A program made the translations under genes and the position numbers. From Clostridium sp. UBA6758 (GTDB taxonomy: Bacteria > Bacillota > Clostridia > Clostridiales > Clostridiaceae): a stretch of DNA of 8,705 nucleotides. Of this stretch, positions 1-6,399 are shown one piece after another; the stretch's first letter is position 1, and each line of letters opens with the position of its first letter. The DNA lies in the NCBI GenBank assembly GCA_002453475.1, contig DKGY01000116.1, forward strand, positions 211,302 to 220,006, in the 5' to 3' direction. Below the pieces are notes generated by a model. The model was not told the DNA's origin. It was given only the letters and a program-made list of their open reading frames with translations, and ran no database searches.

Positions 1-26
1 TTAAATTCAAAATTATTTATGTTCAA
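1..26 (-). CDS. Possible 5' end of a regulated gene leaving the window
   Basis: Only about eight codons would be inside the window, starting at a TTG (positions 24-26) and running off the left edge with no stop. The case rests on context. A GGAGGTG Shine-Dalgarno sequence lies at 38-44 on the minus strand, and a plausible sigma-A promoter with an overlapping dyad lies just beyond it. The gap from the SD to this TTG is longer than ideal (about 11-13 nt), and the ORF cannot be tested further here. The visible residues (start, then N-I-N-N-F-E-F) do not identify a family. The alternative is that this is simply the 3' flank of a plus-strand gene. Confidence 0.25.
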
Positions 27-48
27 AGTTACTTCTTCACCTCCACCG

Positions 49-95
49 TACTACTGTATTACTTAAATAGTACAGTAGTATTTTATGAAAGTCAA
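49..95 (-). promoter_or_regulatory. Minus-strand promoter with overlapping operator-like dyad
   Basis: On the minus strand TTGACT (90-95) and TACTAT (67-72) are separated by exactly 17 nt, a fair sigma-A promoter. A 10-bp perfect inverted repeat, TACTACTGTA (49-58) and TACAGTAGTA (71-80), covers the -10 box and the expected transcription start, where a repressor would bind. Pairing can extend inwards by three more pairs to leave a 6-nt loop. GTACTA/TAGTAC half-sites of this kind are reminiscent of YtrA-type GntR or BlaI/CopY-type operators, but I cannot assign the regulator. On the plus strand the same hairpin is followed by TTTT, so a terminator of an upstream plus-strand gene is the competing reading. 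Confidence 0.4.
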
Positions 96-142
96 GGATA
101 ATTTTCCATTTAAATTCAACCACCTAGTTTTATTTATAAATA

Positions 143-153
143 TGGTATATACT
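143..153 (+). promoter_or_regulatory. Possible extended -10 promoter for the amj operon
   Basis: TGGTATATACT contains an extended -10 type element (TG-G-TATATA, or TATACT shifted by two bases) about 65 nt before the amj start. No convincing -35 box lies 16-18 nt upstream, so the assignment is weak. It is the best candidate between the divergent minus-strand promoter and the amj ribosome binding site. Confidence 0.25.
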
Positions 154-217
154 AATAATAAATTTCTAATCGTTGTAAAAATATAGATATATTTGAAAAT
201 AGAACGGAGGAATAATT

Positions 218-1009
218 TTGAGTACTCAAATTATAATTGTTTTAGTTTTAAACTTTATAATTGCCATAATCGGAACATTAGCTTATTCTGTGAGACTTGT
301 AGGTGTTAGAACAGGTAAAATAGCAATAACCTTTGCTGTATTTAATGTATTATCTTTAGTATCAAGAACAGCCTTAACTTTTCAAGCCCCTCTGTTAACA
401 AAGTTTGTTGAGAATAGTACAGGGGGAAGTGATGTATTAAACCTTTTTAATTTAATCATTATAGTTTCTGGTATAGCTACCCTAGTAGGTGCATTTCTAA
501 TTCCTACTTTTCAGAAATTATTTTATAAAGGGGTTATCCGTTTTTCAATTGATAAATCTATACCCAAGCTAATTATGCACAGTTTTTCAAAGGCAGGTGT
601 CCATTATATGAGAGACTGCATTTCAATTCCAGTGAAAGAAAGTGTAACTAAAATTAATTTTAAAAAGTTACCTTTAAAAATAATAATTTATAATATAATT
701 GCAGTTGCAATATTAACTGTAGGATCGTTAGCACCAATTTATGCTGGTACCATAGTTCCTGATTTAAGGGCAACTTGTATAACCCTATCCTCAGTGATAA
801 ATGGATTTGCTACAATCCTAATGTCTATTTTTATAGATCCACAACTATCCATTATGACTGATGATGTTATAGATGGTAAGTGCCCTGAAGAAGATTTCCG
901 TAGCTGTGTTATTGCCATGATAGGAAGTAAAACTATAGGAACCTTTGCTGCTCTTCCACTACTTATCCCAGCTTCTTATATAATAGTATTAGTAGCTAAA
1001 ATTCTTTAA
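218..1009 (+). CDS. amj: Amj-family lipid II flippase (alternate to MurJ)
   Basis: A 263-residue hydrophobic protein with about six predicted membrane segments (roughly residues 5-25, 36-56, 75-100, 154-176, 185-205 and 235-260). The N-terminal run, with GTLAYSVRLVGVRTGKIA near residues 19-36 and SRTALTFQAPLL near 49-60, is what I recognise as characteristic of Amj (B. subtilis YdaH, DUF2837). Length also matches that family. Amj moves the peptidoglycan precursor lipid II across the cytoplasmic membrane as an alternative to MurJ, and in B. subtilis it is induced by envelope stress. The start is TTG at 218, seven bases after GGAGG (206-210); no better upstream start exists. The GNAT gene follows after 20 nt, probably in the same transcript. 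Assignment is by remembered family motifs; transport itself is inferred from the family. Confidence 0.88.
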   Translation: MSTQIIIVLVLNFIIAIIGTLAYSVRLVGVRTGKIAITFAVFNVLSLVSRTALTFQAPLLTKFVENSTGGSDVLNLFNLIIIVSGIATLVGAFLIPTFQKLFYKGVIRFSIDKSIPKLIMHSFSKAGVHYMRDCISIPVKESVTKINFKKLPLKIIIYNIIAVAILTVGSLAPIYAGTIVPDLRATCITLSSVINGFATILMSIFIDPQLSIMTDDVIDGKCPEEDFRSCVIAMIGSKTIGTFAALPLLIPASYIIVLVAKIL

Positions 1010-1029
1010 TATAATGAGAGGTGTTCAAT

Positions 1030-1590
1030 TTGTATAAAATATATGAAACCGAAAGACTTATTTTAAAGGTTATAGATGAATCCTATGCTAACCTGGTACT
1101 AGATTATTTCAATCGTAATAGGGAACATTTAAAGAAATTTGATCCGCTGAGAAATGAAAGCTTTTATACCATAGAAAATCGAAAAAAAGCCTTAACACAA
1201 GAATTAATTGATATAGATAATGGAACTCAATTAAGACTTTGGATATTTAAAAAGTATGATACAAATTTTAGAAATATCATAGGTACTATATGCTTTAATC
1301 ATATAATAAGAGGTTACTTTCAATCTTGTCATGTAGGTTATAGCATTGATTATAAAGAAATCAATAAGGGGTACATTACAGAGGTACTAAAAAAAGGAAT
1401 AGAAATTATGTTTAATGAGTATAACCTCCATAGAATCGAGGCTACCGTTATGCCTAATAATTATTCTTCTTTAAATGTACTAAATAAGCTTAAATTTCAA
1501 GATGAAGGTTTATCTAAAAAATATCAAAAAATCAATGGAAAGTGGGAAGATCATATACATATGGCTTTACTAAATCCTTCGATTGAATAA
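1030..1590 (+). CDS. RimJ/RimL-type GNAT N-acetyltransferase
   Basis: A 186-residue cytoplasmic GNAT-fold protein. The N terminus (ETERLILK, residues 6-13) and the C-terminal half (INKGYITEVL at 111-120; LHRIEATVMPNNYSSLNVLNKLKF at about 133-156, followed by DEG) follow the RimJ/RimL pattern. In that pattern the GY-x-TE segment lines the acetyl-CoA pyrophosphate pocket, and P-x-N-x-x-S-x-x-V-L-x-K-L is motif B. Family members acetylate N-terminal amines of ribosomal proteins or small amine substrates, including some antibiotics; the substrate here cannot be read. A GTG at 1021 would give 189 residues but has no ribosome binding site. GAGAGGTG (1016-1023) is correctly spaced for the TTG at 1030, and the resulting N terminus fits the family, so I choose 1030. 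Probably co-transcribed with amj. Confidence 0.85.
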   Translation: MYKIYETERLILKVIDESYANLVLDYFNRNREHLKKFDPLRNESFYTIENRKKALTQELIDIDNGTQLRLWIFKKYDTNFRNIIGTICFNHIIRGYFQSCHVGYSIDYKEINKGYITEVLKKGIEIMFNEYNLHRIEATVMPNNYSSLNVLNKLKFQDEGLSKKYQKINGKWEDHIHMALLNPSIE

Positions 1591-1651
1591 TCGCCTGTAG
1601 TAGTCGTATAATTTTAATTAAACCTTCTAGTAAGATTTAATTTTTAATATA

Positions 1652-1691
1652 AAATTAGCTAGGCTTGTATCAATGCAAACCTAGCTAATTT
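1652..1691. terminator. Bidirectional intrinsic terminator between convergent genes
   Basis: AAATTAGCTAGG (1652-1663) pairs perfectly with CCTAGCTAATTT (1680-1691), with further pairing inside after a C/A mismatch. T-rich tracts follow on both strands (TTTAGATTTTT on the plus strand, TTTTATATT on the minus). It lies between the ends of the acetyltransferase and the methyltransferase genes and should stop transcription from both. Confidence 0.8.
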
Positions 1692-1714
1692 AGATTTTTA
1701 GAGAATCTATTTCA

Positions 1715-2605
1715 CTATTTTGTACCATAAGATATAAGGGTACATGGTGTTTGAATAATATAGGCACTATCTTTATTTCTCATAACATATTCACCTATTT
1801 TTGACTCACCATTTAAGTACATTTTAGCTTCCTGCTCACTTAAACCTCTATTTATAAGAGAATTTATATAGTCAACTTTTTCATTCTCTGATAGCTGTTT
1901 ATTCCAATTCCAAGCCGTAGTAATTGCATCAAACTGCTTAGCATGTTCTTCTTTATTACCATGGGGATTAATAAATTTAACCCTATCATTCATTCGCACG
2001 CCAACATTGTGTAACCCTAACTCTTGCATAATTTCAGGAATTTTAACACCAACTCTATAGTCTCTACCTCCATTTTCTAATTCTTTCTTATACATTTTTC
2101 GATGTAAAGGTATCATTTCAAGTTCAATGTAATCTAATCCACTAAAATATTGACCTGTCTTTTCTATTTCTAGATCTGCCTCCATACAAACAACTAGACC
2201 ACCACTTACAACTGATTGCATCATTTTTTCAAGAATATTCTTTGTATTTGGAATATGTCTTAAAACTGCTTGCGATATAGCTATGTCATAATCTTCAGTT
2301 GGTGTATACTCATTCAAATCTGCCTTTATAAATTTTGTTATATAACCTGAATTTGCAAAAATGTTTTTTGCATCATCTAAGAGCGTATCACTAATATCAA
2401 TACCTGTATATGTACTTCCTTTAGGGAATATGGGCAATAATAGTAATCCAACATATCCAAAGCCACAACCAAAATCAATGATATTTACAGGCTTACTAAT
2501 TTTCCAAACCTTCTCTACAAGGAATTCTATATAATCATCATTGCACCAGCCAGTACGTATGGCTTTTAAAAAATCCAATCTTCCATTCCAATATAACTCA
2601 TTCAT
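1715..2605 (-). CDS. Class I SAM-dependent methyltransferase, substrate unknown
   Basis: A 296-residue soluble protein. Motif I, DFGCGFGYVG (residues 44-53), is the glycine-rich AdoMet loop. GIDIS (68-72) supplies the acidic residue at the end of strand beta-2 that binds the ribose hydroxyls. A later acidic/hydrophobic segment (KADLNEY, about residue 94-100), then AVLRHIPN and GGLVVCMEADL, complete a Rossmann-type methyltransferase core in the first 170 residues. The C-terminal 120 residues are an extension I do not recognise, with a YWNGR/W-rich character at the N terminus. The start is ATG at 2605, preceded by AAGGGGG. The gene is monocistronic: convergent with the acetyltransferase and separated from bceB by a terminator. 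The target (RNA, small molecule or quinone-like) cannot be decided. Confidence 0.8.
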   Translation of the reverse strand: MNELYWNGRLDFLKAIRTGWCNDDYIEFLVEKVWKISKPVNIIDFGCGFGYVGLLLLPIFPKGSTYTGIDISDTLLDDAKNIFANSGYITKFIKADLNEYTPTEDYDIAISQAVLRHIPNTKNILEKMMQSVVSGGLVVCMEADLEIEKTGQYFSGLDYIELEMIPLHRKMYKKELENGGRDYRVGVKIPEIMQELGLHNVGVRMNDRVKFINPHGNKEEHAKQFDAITTAWNWNKQLSENEKVDYINSLINRGLSEQEAKMYLNGESKIGEYVMRNKDSAYIIQTPCTLISYGTK

Positions 2606-2630
2606 AATTTTTCCCCCTTAATAGAATTAT

Positions 2631-2642
2631 GGTAATATTACC
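2631..2642. promoter_or_regulatory. 12-bp perfect palindrome upstream of the methyltransferase gene
   Basis: GGTAATATTACC is a perfect palindrome starting 26 nt before the methyltransferase start codon, in an otherwise AT-rich leader. Its symmetry and place suggest a repressor operator. A weak minus-strand promoter (TTGTTG, 17 nt, ATATTA) would put the -10 box inside the palindrome. No regulator is identified. Confidence 0.35.
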
Positions 2643-2763
2643 TGTTCTGTTTACTCAACAAGCTCCTCAAATTATTTTTTTAAAAAGATTTTTTATTCCA
2701 TATAATTAAAATTTATTATTTATATGGTAGCATTTTCTATTATAACTATCTATACATTAAAAA

Positions 2764-2801
2764 GAAACTACTTCAAAATCTATTTATTTTGAAGTAGTTT
2801 C
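2764..2801 (-). terminator. Intrinsic terminator of the bceAB operon
   Basis: A perfect 16-bp stem, with arms at 2764-2779 and 2786-2801 and a 6-nt loop (CTATTT), lies 35 nt past the bceB stop. On the minus strand it is followed by TTTTTAATG, the expected U-tract. It also insulates the methyltransferase gene downstream. Confidence 0.88.
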
Positions 2802-2836
2802 ACTATATTAATATGCTTTAAAATTTATACTTTTTA

Positions 2837-4822
2837 CTAATTTCCTTTAATCATTTTTTTACTTCCGAAATATGTTGCTAAGAAGTAACCACCATAAACA
2901 ATAACTAGTACAAAGGCTGCAATAAATACATGCTCTACCATACTTGCTCCTCCCCATATTGCTACTATATCGGAAGCTAGTTTTAGTCCTACTATGGAAT
3001 GGATTATAGCTAAGGATAGAGGCGTCATAAAATAAATTGCTACTTGAGTCAATATAGAGTGATTTATCATAGCTTCCTCTACTCCAACCTTTCTTAAAAG
3101 GTTATATCTTTCTGTATTATCTGCAGATTCTGATAGCTGTTGAAGTGCTAATACTGCTGCTGATGTGATTAGGAATATGATTCCCATGTATATTGCTAGA
3201 TATGAAGCTAAAGCTCCTAGTCCAGTAGACTGTTCTATTATTTCATTCCTGATTAAATAATAAGTCTGTAGATTTCCATCTGCATAGTTCCCTCTAATAT
3301 TCTCTTCTAAGGCTTTTATTATTTCACTTCCATCATCACTAAAGTTTATATTTAAATTACCCATAATAGGTGCTAGATTTTCTACTAGTGAGTCCTCTAC
3401 TAAAAATGTACAAATATTATGCTTCATCATAGAAGAGTAAATTACTACATCTAAAGCCTTTCCATTGTAAGGTCTAAGTTTGTTACTGCCTATACTGATT
3501 TCTCTGCCATTATCTAAAGCTTCTTGCAGATTTCTAGTCATATCACTTATATCACCAAAGACTGCATACTCTCCAGCTTTGAGACTTATTTCTTCTTTAT
3601 TTAGCATTTTCATTAGCTTATTGAAATCAGATACTTTCATGACATTAATGTTTAAATTCTTAGATACAGGATAATAATTGTCTCCATTCTTTAATCCATT
3701 TTTACTTAAAAAATCTTTATAGCTAACTCCACTATCATAATACTGATAACTTACATAGTTATCTTCATATTTTGATACATCTACATTGTGCTCCTTTAAC
3801 ACTGTTTCTACATCTGCTCCTCCATTGTCACAAAGGCTCATATCGAACTGTGTTAGGTCTTTAATATCAGCATTCATAGCTGTACTTATTCCAAGTCCTC
3901 CTGAAAGAGTACAAATAGCTACAAATAACATTAGACATATAAAGGTCATGGATATAAATGTGGTGTTAATCTTGCTGTTAATTTGTCTTAATATAAACAT
4001 ATTTAAATTTCTTAAATATATCTTCTTACTACTTTGAACAACCTTAAGTAAAAATCCTGCAAGGGAGAAGAAAAACAGGAATGTTCCCACAGCTCCAAGT
4101 CCAATAGCTATTAATAGATTTTTATCAAAAGTAGACATTCCATTTTTAAGCACTATGTAATATGCATAGCCTATAGTTACTACACTAATTATGAATACCA
4201 CCACAGAAGTCCATATATTTTTAATCTTAACTTTTTCATTAACCTTAGCAGAAGTTAATAAATTTATTAGCCTTACCTTTCTTACAGTAATAGAGTTTAA
4301 GATAAGAATTATAAAATATATAGCTCCAAAGCAAAGAATAGTTTTTATAAATGCATCCATAGAAAATATAAATTTAAAAGTAGTTAAGTTTACTTTAAAA
4401 AGTTTTGCCGTAACAACAGATAGTCCTTGTGATAAAAATATTCCTAATATAAGACCTAATGCCAGAGAGACTACTCCTATCATCATAGTTTCTATAAATA
4501 ATAAAGAGGATAACTTAGAGTTTTCCATACCTAAAGTCATATAAACTCCAAATTCCTTTTTTCTTCTTTTAATTAAATAACTGTTAGCATAGACTATCAA
4601 GAATCCTAATATAAAGGAAATAAATATAGATGCTACTCCCATAATGTTGCTTATTAGATGAAACATATTTTTATGCATTTCACTAACTTCCATTAAAATG
4701 CTTTGAGCTTCAATGGAGTTAAAGGTGTAAAATATACATACACCAAATACTAATGTTAAGAAGTAAATAGTATAATCCTTAAAACTTCTTTTTAAATTTC
4801 TAGCAGCTAATTTAAAATACAT
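2837..4822 (-). CDS. bceB: BceB-type ABC transporter permease (peptide antibiotic detoxification and sensing)
   Basis: A 661-residue FtsX-superfamily permease. I see ten likely membrane helices (about residues 16-36, 60-80, 106-131, 157-178, 204-224, 236-261, 287-312, 537-560, 590-612, 630-652). A single extracytoplasmic domain of about 220 residues lies between helices 7 and 8, the defining BceB layout. FtsX-like repeats surround helices 2-4 and 8-10 (KRRKKEFGVYMTLGM near 85-99; ERYNLLRKVGVEE near 571-583). With BceA it should free undecaprenyl-pyrophosphate/lipid II-cycle targets from bacitracin- or lantibiotic-like peptides and report flux to BceS. A longer reading from TTG at 4840 is possible, but that TTG overlaps the GGAGG itself. 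ATG at 4822 lies just downstream of this SD and gives the usual MYFKLA-x-RN start. It overlaps bceA by 11 nt. Confidence 0.92.
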   Translation of the reverse strand: MYFKLAARNLKRSFKDYTIYFLTLVFGVCIFYTFNSIEAQSILMEVSEMHKNMFHLISNIMGVASIFISFILGFLIVYANSYLIKRRKKEFGVYMTLGMENSKLSSLLFIETMMIGVVSLALGLILGIFLSQGLSVVTAKLFKVNLTTFKFIFSMDAFIKTILCFGAIYFIILILNSITVRKVRLINLLTSAKVNEKVKIKNIWTSVVVFIISVVTIGYAYYIVLKNGMSTFDKNLLIAIGLGAVGTFLFFFSLAGFLLKVVQSSKKIYLRNLNMFILRQINSKINTTFISMTFICLMLFVAICTLSGGLGISTAMNADIKDLTQFDMSLCDNGGADVETVLKEHNVDVSKYEDNYVSYQYYDSGVSYKDFLSKNGLKNGDNYYPVSKNLNINVMKVSDFNKLMKMLNKEEISLKAGEYAVFGDISDMTRNLQEALDNGREISIGSNKLRPYNGKALDVVIYSSMMKHNICTFLVEDSLVENLAPIMGNLNINFSDDGSEIIKALEENIRGNYADGNLQTYYLIRNEIIEQSTGLGALASYLAIYMGIIFLITSAAVLALQQLSESADNTERYNLLRKVGVEEAMINHSILTQVAIYFMTPLSLAIIHSIVGLKLASDIVAIWGGASMVEHVFIAAFVLVIVYGGYFLATYFGSKKMIKGN

Positions 4823-5582
4823 CTCTTTGGTCACCTCCAAGTAGAGTTACCACTTCAATGATCTTATTAAAGAATTCCTTCCTTGAATCCTTTCCTCTAA
4901 TTAATTCATTAAATATCTTTCCGTCCTTAATAAATAAAATTCTATTTGCATAGCTAGCTGTAAAGGCATCATGGGTTACCATCATTATAGTAGCTCTTAA
5001 TTTACAATTTAAATCTTCTAAACTCTCTAGTAACATCTTTGCAGATTTTGAATCTAAAGCCCCTGTAGGTTCATCTGCAAGTACTAAAGACGGATTTGTT
5101 ATAATGGCTCTAGCTGATGCCACTCTTTGCTTTTGGCCCCCAGACATTTCATAAGGATACTTATTTAAAACTTCCTCTATATTTAAGCTCTTAGCAACTT
5201 CCTCAATTCTTTTATGAATCTCTTTGTGATTTGCCTTTCTAATAGTTAGTGCTAGTGCAATATTCTCATATGCAGTTAAGGTATCTAAAAGATTAAAATC
5301 TTGAAATATAAACCCTAAATTTTCTCTTCTAAATTTAGCTAACCCCTTAGAATTTATTGAGGTTACATCCTTTCCTTCAATATGAATATGACCACTAGTC
5401 ACCTTATCTATGGTGGATATACAGTTTAATAAGGTTGTTTTTCCACTACCGGAAGCCCCCATTATTCCTATGAACTCTCCTTCTTCCACGGAGAAACTAA
5501 TATTATTTATGGCCTTAGTTATATTCCCATTACTTCCATAATACTTTTCTATATTACTTACTTTTAATACTTCTTTATTCAT
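4812..5582 (-). CDS. bceA: BceA-type ABC transporter ATP-binding protein
   Basis: A 256-residue ABC ATPase with every key motif intact: Walker A GASGSGKTT (42-50), Q-loop Gln94 in FIFQDFNLLD, signature SGGQKQR (147-153), Walker B VLADEPT (167-173), D-loop ALD (175-177) and the H-loop His204. The sequence is close to the MacB/LolD/BceA branch, and length is normal for BceA. It powers the BceB permease at the inner face of the membrane and is required for both resistance and signalling in this family. The ATG at 5582 has AGGAGG at a good distance (5591-5596). The 3' end overlaps bceB, implying translational coupling. In intact Bce modules it follows bceS closely; here a 1.5-kb insertion separates them. 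Confidence 0.95.
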   Translation of the reverse strand: MNKEVLKVSNIEKYYGSNGNITKAINNISFSVEEGEFIGIMGASGSGKTTLLNCISTIDKVTSGHIHIEGKDVTSINSKGLAKFRRENLGFIFQDFNLLDTLTAYENIALALTIRKANHKEIHKRIEEVAKSLNIEEVLNKYPYEMSGGQKQRVASARAIITNPSLVLADEPTGALDSKSAKMLLESLEDLNCKLRATIMMVTHDAFTASYANRILFIKDGKIFNELIRGKDSRKEFFNKIIEVVTLLGGDQRDVF

Positions 5583-5610
5583 TTTCTTTCCTCCTGTTCT
5601 CTATACCTAT

Positions 5611-5639
5611 ATATTACATGTATAGAAAATCTCCATCCA
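5611..5639 (-). promoter_or_regulatory. Probable activator-dependent promoter of bceAB
   Basis: On the minus strand TAATAT (5611-5616) is a reasonable -10 box and TGGATG (5634-5639), 17 nt upstream, a poor -35. A poor -35 is normal for a promoter needing an activator. The TTACA-N4-TGTAA dyad lies centred about 50 nt upstream of the -10 box (roughly -64 relative to the likely start), a suitable place for BceR. The predicted leader to the bceA start is short. Confidence 0.4.
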
Positions 5640-5650
5640 TAGGAAAACCT

Positions 5651-5672
5651 AACAGAAAGCTTACATTTTTGT
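5651..5672 (+). repeat. Left 22-bp direct repeat (putative attL core)
   Basis: Matches 7105-7126 at 21 of 22 positions; the only difference is G at 5659 versus A at 7113. It starts with AACAGAAA and ends with TTACATTTTTGT, so it covers most of the BceR-type operator. Similarity ends sharply on both sides, as expected for the common core of two attachment sites. Confidence 0.65.
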
Positions 5673-5674
5673 AA
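5661..5674. promoter_or_regulatory. BceR-type operator upstream of bceA (left junction copy)
   Basis: TTACA-TTTT-TGTAA is a perfect 5-4-5 dyad and matches the TnACA-N4-TGTAA consensus reported for BceR-like regulators (from memory). It lies upstream of the bceA promoter on the side expected for an activator. It falls across the inner edge of the left 22-bp direct repeat, so its last two bases come from outside the repeat, on the element side. Confidence 0.7.
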
Positions 5675-5770
5675 CTAAGCTTAATATTTTTAATAATATT
5701 AGATAATTCAAAGGGATACAAGATTTTTATAAAAATAAAAACTCAAATATTATAATAAAGTTTAGAATCA

Positions 5771-5792
5771 TTTTTGACGAATTTTTGACGAA
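5771..5792 (+). repeat. Tandem TTTTTGACGAA repeat, left end of element
   Basis: Two perfect copies of TTTTTGACGAA (5771-5781 and 5782-5792), head to tail with an 11-bp period, about one helical turn. The same motif occurs twice near the right end of the element in the same orientation. Tandem short direct repeats of this sort are typical arm-type sites bound by the N-terminal domain of tyrosine integrases. The pair sits within a longer imperfect hairpin (TCATTTTT at 5768-5775 with AAAAATGA at 5794-5801). Confidence 0.65.
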
Positions 5793-5889
5793 TAAAAATG
5801 AATTCTATAATATCTTTATAGATTTTCTCCCCGTGATATCAACTTATTTCTAAATATATTTATTAAATCTTATATAAAATCTATAGATA

Positions 5890-5898
5890 TGTTATAAA
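5890..5898 (+). promoter_or_regulatory. Extended -10 promoter for the small-ORF operon
   Basis: TGTTATAAA is a full extended -10 element (TG-n-TATAAA) 42 nt before the first small ORF. The -35 region (TTATAT) is poor, which the TG extension can offset. Transcription would start near 5905, upstream of the GAGGTGAT ribosome binding site. Confidence 0.45.
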
Positions 5899-5939
5899 CT
5901 CTTCTTTACTTGACAATAATTAATTTGAGGTGATTTACA

Positions 5940-6071
5940 ATGAAGAAAAAAAGAAAATTAAACACAACTGTCACTATGGGACCAGATTCAGCTAAATTAA
6001 TTACAGAATCATTATTAAGATTAGTTGATTCACATAAAGAAGAACTTCTACAAATTTTGAAAGGAAGATGA
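5940..6071 (+). CDS. Small basic hypothetical protein, 43 aa
   Basis: The ORF runs ATG to TGA with a strong Shine-Dalgarno sequence (GAGGTGAT, from 5927) nine bases before the start. The product begins with a very basic KKKRK stretch, then TTVTMGPDSAK, then a predicted amphipathic helix (LITESLLRLVDSHKEELLQILKGR) with leucines at heptad-like spacing. I do not recognise the family. There is no signal peptide and no cysteine. It lies in the element, 50 nt upstream of a second small ORF, and both share a promoter and a terminator, so they are probably one operon. The good ribosome binding site and helix-like sequence suggest a real peptide; a DNA-binding accessory role (excisionase-like or a small regulator) is only a guess. 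Confidence 0.55.
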   Translation: MKKKRKLNTTVTMGPDSAKLITESLLRLVDSHKEELLQILKGR

Positions 6072-6121
6072 ACTTAAGGAAATTGAGTAATGATTCTATA
6101 AAATAAGAAAGGATTGTTATT

Positions 6122-6292
6122 ATGAATAACTCAAATTACACTAGTCCATCAAATGAACCAAGTAATTCAAAACAATACACTGTTGTTATCGGAGAATGTA
6201 AAAAGAAAATGTATATTACTAACAAATTCAGCGGAGAAGATAAAAGAAAAGAAGCAGCGGATTTCATTCTAGGAAATAAAAAATATTATTAA
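6122..6292 (+). CDS. Small hypothetical protein, 56 aa, possibly TnpW-like
   Basis: The ORF starts at ATG with AAAGGA (6108-6113) eight bases upstream and ends 8 nt before a clear terminator. The first 17 residues are rich in Asn, Ser and Pro. They are followed by a more structured part, YTVVIGECKKKMYITNKF, then SGEDKRKEAADFIL and a KKYY tail. The arrangement polar tail / IG...Y / FS....E....D.IL faintly resembles TnpW-type small proteins (PF14202) found in clostridial mobile elements, but this is a pattern recalled by eye and may be chance. One cysteine, no signal peptide. Probably co-transcribed with the 43-residue ORF just upstream. Confidence 0.55.
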   Translation: MNNSNYTSPSNEPSNSKQYTVVIGECKKKMYITNKFSGEDKRKEAADFILGNKKYY

Positions 6293-6300
6293 GTATTGAT

Positions 6301-6330
6301 AAGACTAAGGTTTAATATCCTTAGTCTTTT
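6301..6330 (+). terminator. Intrinsic terminator of the small-ORF operon
   Basis: AAGACTAAGG (6301-6310) and CCTTAGTCTT (6319-6328) form a perfect 10-bp stem with an 8-nt loop. TTTTG and a further T-rich stretch (TTATCTTTT) follow. It lies 8 nt past the stop of the 56-residue ORF, so the two small ORFs end in a defined transcript. Confidence 0.82.
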
Positions 6331-6399
6331 GTTATCTTTTAGAATAAACCCTTAATAAAATTAATGATAATACCATTCTACATATTCCATAGATTTTCT

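Noticed and set aside
3480..4544. Plus-strand ORFs of 64, 83 and 117 codons opposite bceB
   Set aside because: They are antisense to a clearly coding permease gene, have no ribosome binding sites and show no recognisable protein features.
5601..5625. CTATAC-N13-GTATAG dyad between the bceA start and its operator
   Set aside because: Short, AT-rich and overlapping the -10 region; not distinguishable from chance in this composition.
5817..5885. 10-bp inverted repeat TATAGATTTT / AAAATCTATA in the leader of the small-ORF operon, considered as a riboswitch or attenuator
   Set aside because: The arms are purely AT-rich with a single G/C pair each, 49 nt apart, mostly upstream of the likely transcription start, and no known riboswitch core is visible.
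5910..5915. Consensus TTGACA as the -35 box of the small-ORF operon
   Set aside because: The matching -10 would fall at 5933-5938, after the Shine-Dalgarno sequence of the 43-codon ORF, so a transcript from it would lack the ribosome binding site. The extended -10 at 5890-5898 fits better.
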